DNA of 64,000 bases. Source: Rubrobacter marinus (lineage in GTDB: Bacteria; Actinomycetota; Rubrobacteria; Rubrobacterales; Rubrobacteraceae). The stretch is taken from contig NZ_CP045121.1 in assembly GCF_011492965.1 (NCBI RefSeq), positions 2,666,001-2,730,000 on the forward strand. The letters run 5' to 3'. Below the pieces are notes generated by a model, which was not told the DNA's origin, searched no databases, and was given only the letters and a program-made list of their open reading frames with translations. Shown piece by piece: positions 61,286 to 64,000 of the stretch; the stretch's first letter is position 1; each line of letters opens with the position of its first letter. The position numbers and the translations under genes were made by a program.

Positions 61286-62020
61286 ATGCGTACCAACCTG
61301 CGGATTGAGGCGGTTCAGTGGGCGATCATCGGGCGATGTTCGTGCTCGCGGCCGTCGTGTGGTCCTCGGCTCCGGACAGGATCCCGGTCCACTGGGGCCT
61401 CTCGGGGAGCCGGACCGCTACGGCGGGAAGGTCGAGGGCTTGCTGCTGCTCCCGCTGGTCACGCTCGGCGTCTACCTCGCGATGCTGCTCCTGCCGAGGA
61501 TAGACCCGAGGCGCGAGGCCTACGCCCTGTTCGAGGGCGCCTACGGGATCATCCGCCTCTCGACCGTCGCTTTCCTCGCCCTCGTCCACGGCCTCGTCCT
61601 GCTCTGGGTCAGGGGCGTCGAGCCCGACGTCGCGGTCGTGGTGCCGGTCCTGGTCGGCGGCCTGCTCGTCGTCATAGGCAACCTGCTCGGCAAGATACGG
61701 CCTAACTGGCTTGTGGGCATCAAGACGCCGTGGACGCTCGCCAGCAAGCGCTCGTGGGTGAAGACGCACCGCCTCGGGGCTGGACGTTCGTGCTCCTCGG
61801 GCTGGCGTTCGTGGTCCTGGGGTTCGCGGGCCCGTCCTGGGCGGTTTCGGCGCTCGTCGCGGCGACGGTCGGCTGCCTGCTCTGGCTCGTCGTCTACTCG
61901 TACCTCGTCTGGCGCTCGGACCCGAAAAGGCCCCCGGAACCGGCGCCCGGAGGGTCGGGGGTAGCAGGGGCGGCTCATCGGCGTTTTGGCGTCCGTCACG
62001 GTTTGACGAGGCGGTCGTAG
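61286..62020 (+). pseudogene. sdpI: SdpI/DUF1648-family membrane protein, at least two frameshifts
   Basis: Five-to-six helix immunity/sensor protein. ATG 61286 gives MRTNLRIEAVQWAII; other frames give MFVLAAVVWSSAPDRIPVHWGLSG (DUF1648 signature), VEGLLLLPLVTLGVYLAMLLLPRIDPR, VVVPVLVGGLLVVIGNLLGKIRPNWLVGIKTPWTLASKRSWVKTHRLG, and WTFVLLGLAFVVLGFAGPSW. In SdpI proteins the sdpR repressor is sequestered by the membrane partner. The frame ends at 62020, overlapping the convergent rsmI end. Confidence 0.8.
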
Positions 62021-62796
62021 ATCTCCGACCGCCTCCGGCCCGTCTCCTTCGCCGCCCGCGCCGCGGCCCTGGAGGTGCTCTCCCCGTCCGCGACGTACCC
62101 CTTCGCCCTCTCGACGGCCTCCTCGAAGCTCTCGGGCTGCGCCGTCGCGCCGCCCCGGAGGACGAGCACTACCTCCCCCTTCACCTCGCCGGAGAAGCGC
62201 TCCGCCGCCTCCCCCGCCGTCCCCCTGAACACCTCCTCGTGCAGCTTCGTGAGCTCGCGGCAGACCGCGACCGGCGCCTCCGGGGGCAGCTCCCCGAGCG
62301 TCTTCGAGATGCGGCGGGGCGACTCGTAGACCACGAACGTCGAAGGCTCGCGCCCCATCCTCTCCACGAGACCCTGTCGCTCGCGCCCCTTGCGCGGCAG
62401 GAACCCGAGAAAGACGACCACGTCCGTCGGGAGCCCCGAGGCGACCAGCGCCGTCATGAGGGCCGAGGGGCCGGGGAGAACCTCTATCTCCACGCCGGCC
62501 TCGATGCACCTCTGCAACAGCCCGTAGCCGGGGTCGGAGACGAGCGGGGTACCGGCGTCGGAGACGAGCGCGACCCTCTCGGCCCGTGCCCTCTCCGCGA
62601 GGCCCGCGGCGGTGCGCTCCTCGTTGTGCTCGTGGTGGGAGACGAGGGGCTTCTTTATCTCGTAGTGGGCGAGGAGGCGCCCGGTGCGCCGGGTATCCTC
62701 GCAGGCGACGACGTCCGCCTCCCCGAGCGCTCGCAGGGCGCGGAGGGTGATGTCCTCGAGGTTGCCTATCGGGGTCGGGACGACTACGAGGGGCAA
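61996..62796 (-). CDS. rsmI: 16S rRNA (cytidine-1402-2'-O)-methyltransferase, 266 aa
   Basis: Methylates C1402 of 16S rRNA (tetrapyrrole-methylase fold). TTG 62796. Motifs: VVVPTPIGNLEDITLRAL, VVACEDTRRTGRLLAHYEI, VSHHEHNEERTAAGL, VALVSDAGTPLVSDPGYGLL, VLPGPSALMTALVASGLP, FLGFLPRKGRER, VVYESPRRISKTL, VCRELTKLHEEVFRG. Complete and intact, unlike the neighbours, which argues that the local frameshifts are not a uniform property of the region. Confidence 0.96.
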   Translation of the reverse strand: MPLVVVPTPIGNLEDITLRALRALGEADVVACEDTRRTGRLLAHYEIKKPLVSHHEHNEERTAAGLAERARAERVALVSDAGTPLVSDPGYGLLQRCIEAGVEIEVLPGPSALMTALVASGLPTDVVVFLGFLPRKGRERQGLVERMGREPSTFVVYESPRRISKTLGELPPEAPVAVCRELTKLHEEVFRGTAGEAAERFSGEVKGEVVLVLRGGATAQPESFEEAVERAKGYVADGESTSRAAARAAKETGRRRSEIYDRLVKP

Positions 62797-62808
62797 GGGG
62801 CGCCGTCT

Positions 62809-63759
62809 CTAGGTGCCGAGCACGTACTCGCCCGACTCGTCGCGGGCGAGGGCGGCGGCGCCGAGGACGCCCGACTCCGGGCCGAGGGTCGCCGGCTGGA
62901 TCTTTACGAGGTCGCGGGCCGGGGAGCGGGCGCGGAGGTGGACCTCGCGGCGGGTAGCGTCCAGGATAAGCTCGCCCGCCCTGGAGACGCCGCCGCCGAC
63001 GGCGACCACCTCGGGGTTGAAGATGTTGACGAAGCCCGCCAGCCCGATGCCGAGCCACAGCCCCGCCTCCTCGAGCACCGAGAGCGCCGCCTCGTCCCCC
63101 TCCTCCGCGAGCCGCGTGACGTCCTCGCCGAGGACCCGGCGCTCGATCGCGAGCCTCCCCAGGGCCGAGTTCGGCTCCTCGGCGGCTACCTCGCGGGCGC
63201 GGCGCTGGATGGCCGTCCCCGACGCGAGCGCCTCCAGGCAGCCCCGGTTGCCGCAGCCGCAACGCGGCCCCGTCGCCTGAATCGTCATGTGCCCGAGCTC
63301 CCCGCCCGCTCCCTGCGCCCCGCGCATCAGGACGCCGTGCGTGATCACGCCGCCGCCCACCCCCGTCCCGAGGGTGACGAACACGAGGTGGTCGTACCGG
63401 GCCCCCGCCCCGAAGCGGAACTCGCCCCAGGCCGCCGCGTTCGCGTCGTTCTCCACCGTGATGTCGAACCCGGTCCTGCGCCGCATCTCCTGCTCGAGGT
63501 CGACCCCCTCGATGGTGTGCAGGTTGGGCGAGAAGATCACCCTGTTCTCCGTCGCCAGGATGTTGCCGGGCACGGCCAGGCACGCCCCGCCGACCTCGTA
63601 GCCGTCCTTGACGTCGTTGATCGCCCGAGCGATGCTGGAGAGCAGCCTCTCCGTCGGCCCCGAGGACGGGTAGCGCACCTCGTTGAGGACCTTCCCCTCC
63701 GGCGTCACGACGCCCGCGGCGATCTTGGTCCCCCCGACGTCCACCCCGATGGCGTTCAA
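62809..63759 (-). CDS. ROK-family glucokinase, 316 aa
   Basis: Probable ATP-dependent glucose kinase. TTG 63759 (MNAIGVDVGGTKIAAGVV) directly follows the recJ stop and the site GGAGGGG. Motifs: GVDVGGTKIAAGVVTPEGKVL, ACLAVPGNI, ITVENDANAAAWGEFRFGAG (catalytic Asp), VFVTLGTGVGGGVITHGVLMRG, ELGHMTIQATGPRCGCGNRGCLEALASG (zinc-binding ROK signature), VVAVGGGVSRAGELIL. A glucokinase is the best call; other ROK sugar kinases cannot be excluded. Confidence 0.93.
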   Translation of the reverse strand: MNAIGVDVGGTKIAAGVVTPEGKVLNEVRYPSSGPTERLLSSIARAINDVKDGYEVGGACLAVPGNILATENRVIFSPNLHTIEGVDLEQEMRRRTGFDITVENDANAAAWGEFRFGAGARYDHLVFVTLGTGVGGGVITHGVLMRGAQGAGGELGHMTIQATGPRCGCGNRGCLEALASGTAIQRRAREVAAEEPNSALGRLAIERRVLGEDVTRLAEEGDEAALSVLEEAGLWLGIGLAGFVNIFNPEVVAVGGGVSRAGELILDATRREVHLRARSPARDLVKIQPATLGPESGVLGAAALARDESGEYVLGT

Positions 63760-64000
63760 CTACCCCTCCAGTCCAGTATCTCCAGCTCCGTCCCCCCCGT
63801 GTAGGCGTTGCGCTTCACGGTGTACGCCGCGTCGAACGCCCCGGCGGGGACGGCCGCCTCTGGCCCGGCGAGCTTCGCCGAGAGGCCCCTCCGAGGGTCA
63901 GGAGGTTCATCCCCTCCCACAGCTTGCGCGACCCCTGGACCTTCAGCCCCTCGCTCACGAAGACGGGCCGGTGGTTCCCGCTCCCGAACGGCGCGATCCT
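63760..64000 (-). CDS. recJ: RecJ single-stranded-DNA exonuclease, C-terminal part, one frameshift
   Basis: Only the final ~80 codons are in the window. On the minus strand the first frame gives RIAPFGSGNHRPVFVSEGLKVQGSRKLWEGMNLLTLGG, matching the RecJ APFGxGNxxPVF signature. After a frame change near 63885 the other frame gives LSAKLAGPEAAVPAGAFDAAYTVKRNAYTGGTELEILDWRG and the stop at 63760, the OB-fold end of RecJ. The frame break fits the cluster of indels in this region. The gene is followed at once by the ROK kinase start. Confidence 0.6.

Overview
The window is about 68-70% G+C DNA from a high-GC Gram-positive bacterium, most likely an actinobacterium of the Rubrobacter type. This rests on the housekeeping gene order (eno-pyk-divIC/ftsB-DUF501, glmU-prs-rplY-pth, ksgA-ispE), frequent GTG/TTG starts, NarX/NarL-type signalling and secreted Ig-like proteins. 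The genus-level call is an inference; no 16S gene is present.

Region 1 (1-22.6 kb) is accessory and almost entirely on the minus strand. It encodes secreted or surface proteins: an Ig-repeat protein, a Met/His-rich anchored protein, two seven-repeat propeller proteins with an RTX-like protein between them, a giant membrane-anchored multicopper oxidase (about 1,991 aa, one frameshift), a small membrane paralogue of that oxidase's N-terminus, a type I signal peptidase, a second CotA/bilirubin-oxidase-like multicopper oxidase, and CopC/CopD.

Region 2 (21.3-39.2 kb) is signalling. It holds a 1,483-aa NarX-class histidine kinase carrying a receiver, a LOV (blue-light flavin) domain with intact GRNCRFLQ motif, five other PAS domains and two GAF domains; two NarL/FixJ-type response regulators, each beside a small degenerate-receiver-like protein; a PAS-GGDEF protein; a PAS-GGDEF-EAL protein; an ABC exporter; an FUSC-like membrane protein; a RibD/DHFR-like protein; DoxX; and remnants of a third LuxR-type regulator and of a GFA protein.

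The main discovery is a composite promoter element linking regions 1 and 2. An inverted repeat TAGCCCA-N2-TGGGCTA (7-2-7, the geometry of NarL-family sites) is followed at invariant spacing by an AAAGATCG box and a -10-like box ending in AT. Twelve copies lie before the Ig protein, the Met/His-rich protein, both propeller proteins, both multicopper oxidases, copC, both response regulators, both small degenerate-receiver genes and doxX. I noticed none in the housekeeping region. The simplest model is a LOV-kinase/NarL-type light- or redox-responsive regulon for secreted copper oxidases and surface proteins, with autoregulation.

Region 3 (39.4-64 kb) is core metabolism and repair: tRNA-Leu(UAA), DUF501, DivIC/FtsB, pyk, eno, a PrsA/SurA-like lipoprotein, mfd, a CHRD-like surface protein, a thioesterase, an EamA transporter, an Ogt plus Ada/AlkA alkylation-repair operon, a GNAT-like protein, a GntR regulator, pth, rplY, prs, glmU, tRNA-Gln(UUG), a YdeI-like protein, ispE, ksgA, tatD, an sdpR/sdpI pair, rsmI, a ROK glucokinase and the 3' end of recJ. 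Between 60.1 and 64 kb four neighbouring genes (tatD, sdpR, sdpI, recJ) carry frameshifts while rsmI and the ROK gene are intact, which points to base-level assembly errors as much as to gene decay.
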